Assembly: GCF_965224175.1 (NCBI RefSeq)
Contig: NZ_OZ245041.1
Span: forward strand, 3,038,001-3,102,000
Source: Kordia sp965224175
GTDB lineage: Bacteria > Bacteroidota > Bacteroidia > Flavobacteriales > Flavobacteriaceae
Length of the DNA: 64,000 nucleotides
Direction of reading: 5' to 3'
Part shown: piece after piece, positions 24,799-33,828 of the stretch
Numbering within the stretch: position 1 is the first letter of the stretch
Layout: every line of letters starts with the position of its first letter
Made by a program: the position numbers and the translations under genes
Notes under the pieces: model-generated
Database searches by the model: none
Seen by the model: only the letters and a program-made list of their open reading frames with translations
What the model was told of the DNA's origin: nothing

Positions 24799-25743
24799 TT
24801 ATTTTATTGTTTCATAACCTTCTAAATTGGTAATTCCCCAATTTTTTAGTTCATCTTCACTCCATAATTGCGGAAAAAAGATTCTTTTTTGATATTTTGG
24901 ATGCATATATTTTTGCCAGTCACTTCCACCAGTCGCTTCCGCATTTCCTTTATCAGAATTAATATACTTTGCCGCTGCGTTGTAATGATGCATTACCCAA
25001 CTTATATTTACTGTATGATCATAATGACGCATCGCATTAATTAACTCAGTATCATTTTGATATTCTCTTGGTAATTGCTTAAACTTTGTCCAAAGATTGA
25101 TGGTGTTGTATTCTTTCATCCACTCAATGAGCTCTTTTTTATACTTTTCATCAAAATTGATCATTAGTTTACTACGTTTTCCCGTTTTAGGATCGTGTCC
25201 TGCAACTTGCCAATACATATTATTATATGCGTGTAAGTATGGTGTTTCACGATCAATAGTAGCTCTAAATCTGTAATCAATTAAATTGATAAGTTCTGTA
25301 GAAGCAATTTCAATTTTTCGGTATTGTGCCGATTGAAAACCGCTAGCAGGTGTTAATGTATCACGGAATTTCATGTATTGTTCTACTTCCATTCCATCGC
25401 CCATAATATCAAATGAATTGGAAAGTAAATCAAAATAACGGCTAATACGCATTAAATGCATGATGAATTTTTCTGGTAGAATGTTTTCTGTATGAGCTAT
25501 TTGTTGCATTTCCCACAGAATCATTTTAAAAATCAATTCGTTTACTTGATGGTAAATTAAAAATACCATCTCATCAGGCAATTGCGTACGTTGTGTTTGT
25601 AATCCTAAGAGTGCGTCTACCTGAATGAAATCCCAATATTTCATAGGTTCGGCATGTAATAATCCTGAAAGGTGTACATCAGGATCTTGTCCCATATCCA
25701 AGTATTTCTTGTCTATGGCAGCAAGTAATTCTTCTCTAGTCAT
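24799..25743 (-). CDS. Tryptophan 2,3-dioxygenase
   Basis: A 314-aa member of the TDO family, which converts L-tryptophan to N-formylkynurenine with a haem cofactor. Landmarks are QRTQLPDEMVFLIYHQVNEL (about 51-70, with the substrate-side His), TPASGFQSAQYRKIE, a His in ISWVMHHYNAAAKYI (candidate haem ligand) and TGGSDWQKYMHPKYQ. It lies downstream of hppD and hmgA on the same strand but is separated from hppD by a strong hairpin (25766-25801), so it may be only partly cotranscribed. Compared with the copy at 18181, this one has the clearer aromatic-catabolism setting. Confidence 0.9.
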   Translation of the reverse strand: MTREELLAAIDKKYLDMGQDPDVHLSGLLHAEPMKYWDFIQVDALLGLQTQRTQLPDEMVFLIYHQVNELIFKMILWEMQQIAHTENILPEKFIMHLMRISRYFDLLSNSFDIMGDGMEVEQYMKFRDTLTPASGFQSAQYRKIEIASTELINLIDYRFRATIDRETPYLHAYNNMYWQVAGHDPKTGKRSKLMINFDEKYKKELIEWMKEYNTINLWTKFKQLPREYQNDTELINAMRHYDHTVNISWVMHHYNAAAKYINSDKGNAEATGGSDWQKYMHPKYQKRIFFPQLWSEDELKNWGITNLEGYETIK

Positions 25744-25765
25744 GTTGTTATTTTTTGGAGAGAAA

Positions 25766-25801
25766 AAAACGTATACTTCGACTCCGCTCAGTATACGTTT
25801 T
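25766..25801 (-). terminator. Terminator between hppD and the TDO gene
   Basis: AAAACGTATAC (25766-25776) pairs with GTATACGTTTT (25791-25801) around the loop TTCGACTCCGCTCA, with a T-run on the minus strand. It is 14 bp beyond the hppD stop. Confidence 0.75.
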
Positions 25802-25814
25802 AATTGTTTTTATT

Positions 25815-26978
25815 TTATAAAGTTCCACGAGCTTCTTGCTCTCTTTCAATCGCTTCAAATAGTGCTTTAAAGTTTCCTACACCAAACGATTGTGCTCCTT
25901 TACGTTGAATGATTTCAAAGAACATTGTAGGCCTGTCAACAATGGTTTTGGTAAACAATTGCAATAAGTATCCTTCTTCATCACGATCTATTAGAATTCC
26001 GTGCTTTTTGAGTTCTTCTACATCTTCATCAATATCTCCAACTCTTTCTAACAAGTCATCATAATATGTATCTGGCACATATAAAAATTCTACACCACGA
26101 TCGCGCATTTGCGAAACAGTTTCAATAATATTATCTGTAGCAACAGCAATATGTTGCACTCCTGGACCATTATAAAAATCTAGGTATTCTTCTATTTGTG
26201 ATTTTTTCTTTCCTTTTGCTGGTTCGTTGATTGGAAATTTTATTCTTCCATTTCCATTACTCATCACTTTACTCATCAATGCAGTGTAATCTGTAGAAAT
26301 ATCATCATCTGTAAAGGAAATAATTTGCGCAAACCCCATCACTTTCGCATAAAATTCACACCATTCTTTCATTTGATTCCAATCAACATTTCCTACCATG
26401 TGATCTATAAATTTTAAACCAACTGGTTTTGGATTGTAGTGAGATTCCCATTTTTGATATCCTGGCAAGAAGATTCCGTTGTAGTTTTTACGTTCTACAA
26501 AAATATGAACTGTTTCTCCGTAGGTATAAATTCCGGAACGCACTACATATCCGTTTTCATCTTCTTCTTTTGTAGGTTCCATGTAGGGTTTTGCGCCTCT
26601 TTTTGTAGTTTCTTCAAAGGCTTTTGTTGCGTCTTCTACCCAAAGTGCCACTACTTTTACGCCATCACCATGTAAATCGATATGTTCATTGATTTCTCCA
26701 CCTTTTCCTAATGGAGTTGTTAAGACTAATCGAATTTTATCTTGTTTTAATACGTATGAAACTCTATCTGTTAATCCTGTTTCAAGTCCTGCATATGCTT
26801 CAGACTGAAAACCAAAGGCTGTTTTGTAGAAATGCGCTGATTGCTTTGCGTTTCCAACATATAATTCTACATAGTCAGTTCCTAGTAACGGAAGAAAATC
26901 TTCAGCTTCATCAAATAATTTTTTGAGTCCGTATTCTGTATTTTGTAAATCTCTTAAGTTTTTTATTTCTGCTGCCAT
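25815..26978 (-). CDS. hppD: 4-Hydroxyphenylpyruvate dioxygenase
   Basis: This enzyme converts 4-hydroxyphenylpyruvate to homogentisate in tyrosine catabolism, with non-haem iron. Started at ATG 26978 it has 387 aa, the usual length; an extension to 27035 would add 19 residues not typical of the family. Two vicinal-oxygen-chelate halves are visible. The iron ligands are His in DHMVGNVDWNQM, His in GVQHIAVATDNI and Glu in MFFEIIQRKG. It follows hmgA by 126 bp and ends in a terminator. Confidence 0.96.
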   Translation of the reverse strand: MAAEIKNLRDLQNTEYGLKKLFDEAEDFLPLLGTDYVELYVGNAKQSAHFYKTAFGFQSEAYAGLETGLTDRVSYVLKQDKIRLVLTTPLGKGGEINEHIDLHGDGVKVVALWVEDATKAFEETTKRGAKPYMEPTKEEDENGYVVRSGIYTYGETVHIFVERKNYNGIFLPGYQKWESHYNPKPVGLKFIDHMVGNVDWNQMKEWCEFYAKVMGFAQIISFTDDDISTDYTALMSKVMSNGNGRIKFPINEPAKGKKKSQIEEYLDFYNGPGVQHIAVATDNIIETVSQMRDRGVEFLYVPDTYYDDLLERVGDIDEDVEELKKHGILIDRDEEGYLLQLFTKTIVDRPTMFFEIIQRKGAQSFGVGNFKALFEAIEREQEARGTL

Positions 26979-27104
26979 CTTTTTAGTTTTTAATGCTTTC
27001 GCGAATTCGTTTTTGTGTGTAATTGTATCAATCATAGATCGTATTTACCACATAGCTCGAATTTGTGTTGCAATATTAGTTGTGTGTTGTGTCATCAGTG
27101 TTGT

Positions 27105-28262
27105 TTATTCTAACCAAGATTTAAAATAGTCTTCATCAGCAATTTTCATTGCTTCTTCTGTTACTTGTAATGGTTTGAATGTATCTACCATTACAGCAAG
27201 TTCTTCTGTTTCTGTTTTTCCAATACTTCTTTCCGCGGCTCCAGGATGCGGTCCGTGAGGGATTCCAGCAGGATGTAATGAAATATGACCTGCATCAATA
27301 TCATTTCTACTCATAAAATCACCGTCTACATAGTATAAAACCTCATCACTATCAATATTACTGTGATTGTATGGCGCTGGAATAGCTTGTGGATGATAAT
27401 CGTACAATCTTGGAACAAATGAACAGACTACAAAAGCATCTGTTTCAAAAGTTTGATGTACTGGTGGCGGTTGGTGAACGCGCCCGGTAATTGGTTCAAA
27501 ATCATGAATTGAAAACGCATACGGATAGTTATATCCATCGTATCCAACAACATCAAAAGGATGCGTTGCATAAATCATTTCAAAAATATCACCTTGTTTT
27601 TTTACGTTGATGAGAAATTCTCCTTTTTCGTCATTTGTTTCTAATTCATGAGGTCTTCTGATATCACGTTCGCAAAATGGTGAATGTTCTAAGAGTTGTC
27701 CGAACCAGTTTCTATAACGTTTTGGCGTGTATATTGGTCTATACGATTCTACGATAAACAATCGGTTGTCGTCTGTATCAAAGTCTATTTTGTATATAAC
27801 TCCACGTGGCACTAGCAGATAGTCTCCATATTTGAAGTCAAGGTTTCCGAGCATTGTACGGAGTTTCCCTGTTCCTTTGTGAATGAAAATTAATTCGTCT
27901 GCATCTGTGTTTTTGTAGAAATAATCACGCGTAGATTCTTGTGGAGCAGCCAATATGATATTACAATCACTATTGGTTAATACTACTTTCCTACTTTGTA
28001 GATAATCTGCTTCAGGTGGCACTTGAAATCCGCGGAAGCGATACGATTGCATATTATTTGCTTTCGCTATTTTAGGCTCAACACTATACTGTTTGCGTAT
28101 TTCTTTTACTTGTGTTGGTCTGTGTACGTGGTAACTGTTTGTAGACATTCCATCAAAACCAATGGTTCCAAAAAGTTGTTCATAGTATAAATCGCCATTT
28201 GGCTTTCTGAAAATAGTGTGTCGTTTTGGTGGAATATTTCCTAATTTATGATAAAAAGGCAT
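27105..28262 (-). CDS. hmgA: Homogentisate 1,2-dioxygenase
   Basis: A 385-aa cupin-type iron dioxygenase that opens the ring of homogentisate to maleylacetoacetate, the step after HppD. Typical segments are FYHKLGNIPPKRHT at the N-terminus, SDEVLYYVDGDF, and the ligand region SLHPAGIPHGPHPG. It is the first gene of the hmgA-hppD unit. A 9-bp inverted repeat lies 49 bp upstream of its start. Confidence 0.96.
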   Translation of the reverse strand: MPFYHKLGNIPPKRHTIFRKPNGDLYYEQLFGTIGFDGMSTNSYHVHRPTQVKEIRKQYSVEPKIAKANNMQSYRFRGFQVPPEADYLQSRKVVLTNSDCNIILAAPQESTRDYFYKNTDADELIFIHKGTGKLRTMLGNLDFKYGDYLLVPRGVIYKIDFDTDDNRLFIVESYRPIYTPKRYRNWFGQLLEHSPFCERDIRRPHELETNDEKGEFLINVKKQGDIFEMIYATHPFDVVGYDGYNYPYAFSIHDFEPITGRVHQPPPVHQTFETDAFVVCSFVPRLYDYHPQAIPAPYNHSNIDSDEVLYYVDGDFMSRNDIDAGHISLHPAGIPHGPHPGAAERSIGKTETEELAVMVDTFKPLQVTEEAMKIADEDYFKSWLE

Positions 28263-28310
28263 ATTGTTATTTTTTTGTAATCGTAAAAAATGATGTGATA
28301 AGGTATAGAA

Positions 28311-28336
28311 AAATGTGAAGAATTATGTTCACATTT
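28311..28336. promoter_or_regulatory. Candidate operator upstream of hmgA
   Basis: AAATGTGAA (28311-28319) and TTCACATTT (28328-28336) are perfect 9-bp inverted arms with an 8-bp spacer, beginning 49 bp upstream of hmgA. The geometry fits a dimeric regulator site. Confidence 0.45.
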
Positions 28337-28351
28337 AGCAAAAAAACAACG

Positions 28352-28384
28352 CTATCTTATTCAGGATTTCGCTTGATAAGATAG
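28352..28384. other. Stem-loop in the hmgA upstream region
   Basis: CTATCTTAT (28352-28360) pairs perfectly with ATAAGATAG (28376-28384) around a 15-nt loop, without a strong T-run. It could be the terminator of the DUF779/aldehyde dehydrogenase unit or another binding site. Confidence 0.35.
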
Positions 28385-28519
28385 TGTAAATGCGCTAGTA
28401 AGTCGTTCCAAAAAGGTTTCACTTGTATAAATTTAGCAGATAATTTTTATCATCTGTACACAAATATCGTAATTATTTGGAGATTTTGTATGCGGAAGTT
28501 GTCTTAAACTTGTATTTCA

Positions 28520-28873
28520 TTATTTATTAAGCAGTTCATTCTCTTCATCTGTTAAAAGTCTTGAATGAATTAGAAAGCGAAGTCCTAAAGGAATTTCTAA
28601 AGAAAAGCTTGCTCCACGACCTTCGGTAATATCAACAGTTAAATGCGTATGCTTCCAATATTCAAATTGATCTTGATTCATGTAAAAGTTGACGTTATTC
28701 AATGTTCCTAATAGGATATCGCTTTCATCTATATACATTTCATCTTTTTCAAGTAACATAGGAGCCGAACCATCACAACAGCCGCCACTTTGATGAAAAA
28801 TTAAGTCACCGTGTTTTTTCTTTAGTTGTTCTAAAACTTTTTCTGCTTCTTTAGTAATTGCAATTCTTTCCAT
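28520..28873 (-). CDS. DUF779 domain-containing protein
   Basis: A 117-aa protein matching DUF779, with the signature HQSGGCCDGSAPM (about residues 27-39) and a C-terminal GRGASFSLEIPLGLRFL. Members are usually encoded beside aldehyde dehydrogenases, as here, where it follows that gene by 87 bp. The paired Cys could bind a metal. The role is unknown, and assistance to the dehydrogenase is inferred from the neighbourhood. Confidence 0.9.
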   Translation of the reverse strand: MERIAITKEAEKVLEQLKKKHGDLIFHQSGGCCDGSAPMLLEKDEMYIDESDILLGTLNNVNFYMNQDQFEYWKHTHLTVDITEGRGASFSLEIPLGLRFLIHSRLLTDEENELLNK

Positions 28874-28960
28874 AATTTTGAAGGTATTAAAAAAGGCTGA
28901 AATACAGTGTAAATCAGCCTTAATATAAAGTTTATGTTGGCTTTTTCTATGTAATTTCTA

Positions 28961-30460
28961 CTAAAAGAAACCCAGTTTATTTTTATCATACGAGATTAAC
29001 ATATTTTTGGTTTGGCGATAGTAATTGAGCATCATTACATGATTTTCTCTACCAAAACCAGATTTTTTGTAACCTCCAAATGGCGCATGTGCAGGATATG
29101 CATGGTAACAGTTTACCCAAACACGACCCGCTTTTATAGCTCTTGGTATTTGATATAATTGGTGCGCATCTCTTGTCCAAACACCAGCACCAAGCCCGTA
29201 AAGTGTATCATTGGCAATTTCCAATGCTTCGGCTTCATCTTTAAATTTTGTAACGCAGGCTACTGGTCCAAAAATTTCTTCTTGAAAGACTCTCATTTTG
29301 TTATGACCTTCAAGCAATGTTGGTTTGATGTAAAAACCGTTTGCTAGGTTACCACTTAATTTGTTGGCTTCTCCACCAGCTAATACTTTGGCACCTTCAT
29401 CTTTTCCTATTTTAAAATAGGATTGTATTTTTTCGTATTGATCATTAGATGCCTGCGCACCTACCATGGTATTAATATCATAAGGATTCTCTTGAATGAT
29501 AGCATTCGTTCTTTCAATTACACGTTCCATGAATGCGTCATAAATGTCTTCTTGCACTAAAATTCTTGAAGGACATGTACAAACTTCTCCTTGATTAAAA
29601 GCAAATAAAACTGCTCCTTCAATAGCTTTATCTAAATATGCATCGTCGGCATCCATTACAGAATTGAAGAAAATATTTGGTGATTTTCCTCCTAATTCCA
29701 TCGTTACAGGATTTAGGTTTTTAGATGCATATTGCATGATGAGTTGACCTGTTGTTGTTTCGCCAGTAAATGCTACTTTATCTACTTTTGCGCTTGAAGC
29801 TAAAGGTTTTCCTGCTTCTGGTCCAAAACCATGAACAATATTCACCACTCCAGGAGGAAATACTTCGGCTATTTTTTCCATTAATAATGTTGCTGTAGCT
29901 GGTGTTTGTTCTGCTGGTTTTAAAACTACACAGTTACCCGTTACTAATGCTGGTGGTAATTTCCAAGATAACATGAGTAGTGGAAAGTTCCATGGAATGA
30001 TTTGACCAATAACACCTAATGGTTCTTTAATATTCATAGATAATGTATGCTGATCAAGCTCGGTTGCACTTCCTTCTTCTGAGCGAATACATGCGGCAAA
30101 ATATCGCCAATGATCTACTGATAAAGGAATATCTGCATTTAAAGTTTCTCGAATTGGCTTCCCATTATCACAAGTTTCAACGAGCGCAAATTCTTCTAGA
30201 TTCGCTTCAATAATATCTGCCACTTTGTTTAATAACATTGCTCTTTCTGTTGCAGATGTGTTTCCCCAAGCTTCTTTTGCTTCATTGGCTGCATCTAAGG
30301 CTAGTTCAACGTCTTCTTTTTGAGAACGCGGGTATTTTGCAATAAAACTATTATCAATTGGAGAAGTATTGTCAAAATATTGACCCGCTATGGGTTCAAC
30401 AAATTTCCCATTTATAAAATTGCCATATTTTTCTTTAAACTTCGGTTTAGAATAACTCAT
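28961..30460 (-). CDS. NAD(P)-dependent aldehyde dehydrogenase (acetaldehyde type)
   Basis: A 499-aa member of the ALDH superfamily, which oxidises aldehydes to acids. MELGGKSPN carries the general-base Glu, and the catalytic Cys lies in FNQGEVCTCPSRI. The CTCPSR form and the adjacent DUF779 gene are typical of the ExaC/AldB acetaldehyde group. It is divergent from the AraC regulator at 30634, with a direct repeat in the shared promoter region. Confidence 0.93.
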   Translation of the reverse strand: MSYSKPKFKEKYGNFINGKFVEPIAGQYFDNTSPIDNSFIAKYPRSQKEDVELALDAANEAKEAWGNTSATERAMLLNKVADIIEANLEEFALVETCDNGKPIRETLNADIPLSVDHWRYFAACIRSEEGSATELDQHTLSMNIKEPLGVIGQIIPWNFPLLMLSWKLPPALVTGNCVVLKPAEQTPATATLLMEKIAEVFPPGVVNIVHGFGPEAGKPLASSAKVDKVAFTGETTTGQLIMQYASKNLNPVTMELGGKSPNIFFNSVMDADDAYLDKAIEGAVLFAFNQGEVCTCPSRILVQEDIYDAFMERVIERTNAIIQENPYDINTMVGAQASNDQYEKIQSYFKIGKDEGAKVLAGGEANKLSGNLANGFYIKPTLLEGHNKMRVFQEEIFGPVACVTKFKDEAEALEIANDTLYGLGAGVWTRDAHQLYQIPRAIKAGRVWVNCYHAYPAHAPFGGYKKSGFGRENHVMMLNYYRQTKNMLISYDKNKLGFF

Positions 30461-30560
30461 ATTATCTTCAATTAAAATTAGTGATTTGTTAATTTTTTAA
30501 TACAAAACTTATATTATGTTTAATTTTCATAAAAGTATTTTATCATATTCTAATAATTTT

Positions 30561-30596
30561 GAACATATTTATTATATTCATGAACATATCTATTAT
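30561..30596. promoter_or_regulatory. Direct repeat, candidate AraC-family operator
   Basis: GAACATATTTATTAT (30561-30575) and GAACATATCTATTAT (30582-30596) differ by one base and are offset by exactly 21 bp, two helical turns. This is the usual geometry of AraC-family half-sites. They lie between the aldehyde dehydrogenase and AraC genes. Confidence 0.6.
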
Positions 30597-30633
30597 TTAA
30601 GCGTTTATGTATTAAAATTTTGTAATATTGAGT

Positions 30634-31551
30634 ATGAAGTCCATTTTAAATCAACATAAAAGCAATAGAAAACTGACCACTTTAGTGGAAAACAGAACGA
30701 CGTATAGTGCTGATTTTGCAGAGCTTAATATATATGAAACGCATGCTTTTGCCGAGAAGGTATCGTTAACCTTCAGCTTTCCAATTATAGCAAGTATGCT
30801 TACTGGAAAGAAAATTATGCATCTTGATGGTTTTGAAGCTTTTGATTTTTCCCCTGGTGAATCTGTAGTCATGCCAACTCATAAGGAAATGGTTATAGAT
30901 TTTCCTTTAGCTACCAAAGAAAATCCTACACAATGTTTGGCACTTGGTATTGATATTTTTAAAATTGATGAAGTTGTTGAAAAATTTAATCAACACGTTG
31001 CAATTGAAAATGAGAATAACAATTGGGATTTAGATAAAACTACTTCACATTTAATTAATAACGCAGATGTAAACCATTTAATTAAACGATTAACGTATAC
31101 GTTTACTAATAACAATAAGTCAAAAGATGTATTGTTAGATTTGATGATACAAGAGTTGATCGTAAGGCTTTTACAAACGAAAGCAAAATCACTAATTATA
31201 AATGATGTAAACCAAGTATTTAATGATACAAGAATAGGAACTGTTATTAAATATATAAAAGACAACTTAACCAACAAAGACATTTCTGTGGATTTACTGG
31301 CTAAGAAAGCGTATATGAGCGTTTCTCATTTTCACAAACAATTTAAAAACACCTTAGGGGTTTCTCCAATCGATTATATAAATTCTGAAAAGATTAAGTT
31401 TTCAAAAAAGCTTATTAAAGAATCTAAAGATTTTAGAATGTCTGAAATTGCTTTTAAATCTGGATTTAATAATACGAGTTACTTTAACAGACAGTTTAAA
31501 AAGATGGAAATGATGACACCTCAACAATTCAAGAAATCTATTTTACTTTAA
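30634..31551 (+). CDS. AraC family transcriptional regulator
   Basis: A 305-aa regulator with an N-terminal cupin-like sensing half (about 1-190) and a C-terminal double helix-turn-helix (about 210-303: LAKKAYMSVSHFHKQFKN and MSEIAFKSGFNNTSYFNRQF). The ATG at 30634 is chosen over a TTG two codons upstream. It is divergent from aldehyde dehydrogenase and DUF779 and probably regulates them through the 21-bp-spaced repeat. The effector is unknown, possibly an aldehyde or alcohol. Confidence 0.92.
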   Translation: MKSILNQHKSNRKLTTLVENRTTYSADFAELNIYETHAFAEKVSLTFSFPIIASMLTGKKIMHLDGFEAFDFSPGESVVMPTHKEMVIDFPLATKENPTQCLALGIDIFKIDEVVEKFNQHVAIENENNNWDLDKTTSHLINNADVNHLIKRLTYTFTNNNKSKDVLLDLMIQELIVRLLQTKAKSLIINDVNQVFNDTRIGTVIKYIKDNLTNKDISVDLLAKKAYMSVSHFHKQFKNTLGVSPIDYINSEKIKFSKKLIKESKDFRMSEIAFKSGFNNTSYFNRQFKKMEMMTPQQFKKSILL

Positions 31552-31592
31552 AAATTAGTTTACATTATTATATATTGAGCTTCCATTGATTT

Positions 31593-33818
31593 TTAAAACC
31601 AAAATCCAATACTGAAAAATAAAGTGTCTTTTTCAATATCTGGTGACCAAGAATATTTTACTTGCAACGGACCAAAGAATGTTTCAAAACCATAACCAAA
31701 TGCATATCCATTGAAGTCAGGAACACTAAACCATTCTCCACTTTTAAAGATATTTTCTCCAGTATTGGCATAATTCGCAGTAAAGTTTAGATGATGTTTT
31801 GGATAGAAGTTATAATCTAAACCAATGGTTCCTTTTACGAAACTATCTCCAGCAAAACTTAAAAAGTCATACCCCAAAAACGATGTATAATTGTTGATGA
31901 AGTTGTTTCCATAACCACCTAATACAAAGTCTAATGAGTTTGTTGAATCTTCACCAAGTTTAAATCCACCTTCCGAAGAAAGATTCAAAGATACATTGTT
32001 AAATATTCGAGTTGCATAGCCCATTTTGGCTTTTGCAATTGAGAATAAATCAAAGTTTTTGTTGTAATCAGACGAGTATAAATACCAATGAAAATCTCCT
32101 GAAAAGAATAATCCGCTAGACGGAAAATATTTGTTATCGTATGTATCTAATTTTAAGAATCCAAATGTACTTAGAAAGTCACTTTTTTCAAAAATAGTTT
32201 CTTCTTCATTATTTTGTACAATGGTTTCCGAAGTAATTTTCAGACGTTTATGTTCTGCTCCAATTCCAAAGACAAATTCTTCTCGCAGTACTGTCTGAAT
32301 GTATAATTGATTGGTAAAATCGGACACTTCAACATCGATTCGGTTTACATCCGGATTGGTGTTGTCATCTCTTATTAAATCATAATTTACGCCTCTTTCA
32401 AAAGTATTGAATCGCGATTTGAGTCCAATACTCCAATAGTATCCTTTGTCAATATAATATTCAAAATTATACCGAATATTGTCACCTATAATAAAATCTA
32501 GCGAAGCCACATCATTGTTGAATAGTACTTTTTTTCGAGTTACATTGATCAATCCGGCTGTTTTGTAGACATCGTCATAATGCGCAGCTAAGCGTAAAAA
32601 CATTTTGTTTGGCTTTTCTCTTAAATTGAGAATCATATCTTCTGTGCCATCTTCGTTTTTCCACGTTTTGTAACGAATTCCGGTAAAGTTTCCTGTTGCT
32701 GCCAGATTCCCAATACCTTCTGTAAATTTTTTGAATGCTATGGTTTTTGGGGTCTTGAAACGCAATTTACCACGTACGTATGAACGCGTGTATTGATCAT
32801 TCCCACGTAAGTGAATATAATTGATATTTAAAGAATCTTTTGCTTTTACGTGTTTTATCTGTCTTTTTCGTTGCTGTTTTTCTGCAATTGCTTTTAAAGC
32901 TACTAACTGATTAATTCCTGCTTGTTCACCTCTTTCTATAAGCTCACGACCTTTGTCAAACGATATGACCGAAAAACCTGTGATATCTGGACGAATGTAT
33001 ACATCTGTTTGTTTGCTTTTCGTTTTCATATCATTGATCGTACGAAAGTTGTTGATTTGCGTTAAAATACTCATCGCTGATTGCAATTTTTTTCTATCTG
33101 CCAAACCATCTTGTACATCAACTCCAATGATGATATCTACGTTTTTTGCCTTTATTTCATCTATTGGATAATTGTTAGTGACACCACCATCAATTAGGAG
33201 TCTTTCTCCCATTGGAATAGGCTCAAATAATGATGGAAACGCACCACTAGCCGTAATCGCTTCTGGTAAATATCCTTTGTCTAAAACTACTTGTTCGCCT
33301 TTTTCAATATCTGAAGCAACACATAAAAAAGGAATTGGCAATTTGCTAAAATCTTCAATATGCGCTACATGAAGTAATAATTGTGCCAGCTTGTTGTATA
33401 CATTTTGTCCTTTTGAGATGGAAGACGGAAAGGTAACTTTAAAGCTATCAAACGGCAATGTGATTGCATATCGTTCTGCATCTTCTTTTTCGTAGAATGT
33501 TTTGGCCGATCGTGGCAATTCATCCTGAATTAAGACATCAAAATCTGTTTTTTTGAAGATCGAATCTATTTGTTTCCCTGTGTAACCTGAAGCGTATAAC
33601 GAGCCAATAATTGCTCCCATACTTGTTCCGCCAATGTAATCGACACGAATTCCTAAGCTGTCTATCACTTTTAAAGCGCCAATATGTGCCAGTCCTTTTG
33701 CGCCACCACCACTTAAGACCAAACCTACTTTGAGATCTTGCTTTTTTTGTGATTCTTTTTGTGCGGAAACAATAAAGAAACTAAAGATTGCTATGCAGAT
33801 ACATATCCACTGCTTCAT
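31593..33818 (-). CDS. Patatin-like phospholipase fused to an outer-membrane barrel
   Basis: A 741-aa protein with a signal peptide (ending FIVSAQ) from ATG 33818; a longer frame to 33881 adds 21 residues ahead of the signal. The patatin domain (about 30-240) has the oxyanion motif GGGAKGLAHIG, nucleophile Ser in GGTSMGA and the Asp of DGG. A POTRA-like stretch (about 330-400) precedes a BamA/TamA-type beta-barrel ending LFFSIGFWF. This is the layout of PlpD-type (type Vd) autotransporters, in which the barrel carries the lipase to the surface. It ends 41 bp from the convergent AraC gene and follows uvrC by 10 bp. Confidence 0.92.
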   Translation of the reverse strand: MKQWICICIAIFSFFIVSAQKESQKKQDLKVGLVLSGGGAKGLAHIGALKVIDSLGIRVDYIGGTSMGAIIGSLYASGYTGKQIDSIFKKTDFDVLIQDELPRSAKTFYEKEDAERYAITLPFDSFKVTFPSSISKGQNVYNKLAQLLLHVAHIEDFSKLPIPFLCVASDIEKGEQVVLDKGYLPEAITASGAFPSLFEPIPMGERLLIDGGVTNNYPIDEIKAKNVDIIIGVDVQDGLADRKKLQSAMSILTQINNFRTINDMKTKSKQTDVYIRPDITGFSVISFDKGRELIERGEQAGINQLVALKAIAEKQQRKRQIKHVKAKDSLNINYIHLRGNDQYTRSYVRGKLRFKTPKTIAFKKFTEGIGNLAATGNFTGIRYKTWKNEDGTEDMILNLREKPNKMFLRLAAHYDDVYKTAGLINVTRKKVLFNNDVASLDFIIGDNIRYNFEYYIDKGYYWSIGLKSRFNTFERGVNYDLIRDDNTNPDVNRIDVEVSDFTNQLYIQTVLREEFVFGIGAEHKRLKITSETIVQNNEEETIFEKSDFLSTFGFLKLDTYDNKYFPSSGLFFSGDFHWYLYSSDYNKNFDLFSIAKAKMGYATRIFNNVSLNLSSEGGFKLGEDSTNSLDFVLGGYGNNFINNYTSFLGYDFLSFAGDSFVKGTIGLDYNFYPKHHLNFTANYANTGENIFKSGEWFSVPDFNGYAFGYGFETFFGPLQVKYSWSPDIEKDTLFFSIGFWF

Positions 33819-33828
33819 GGTATAACGC

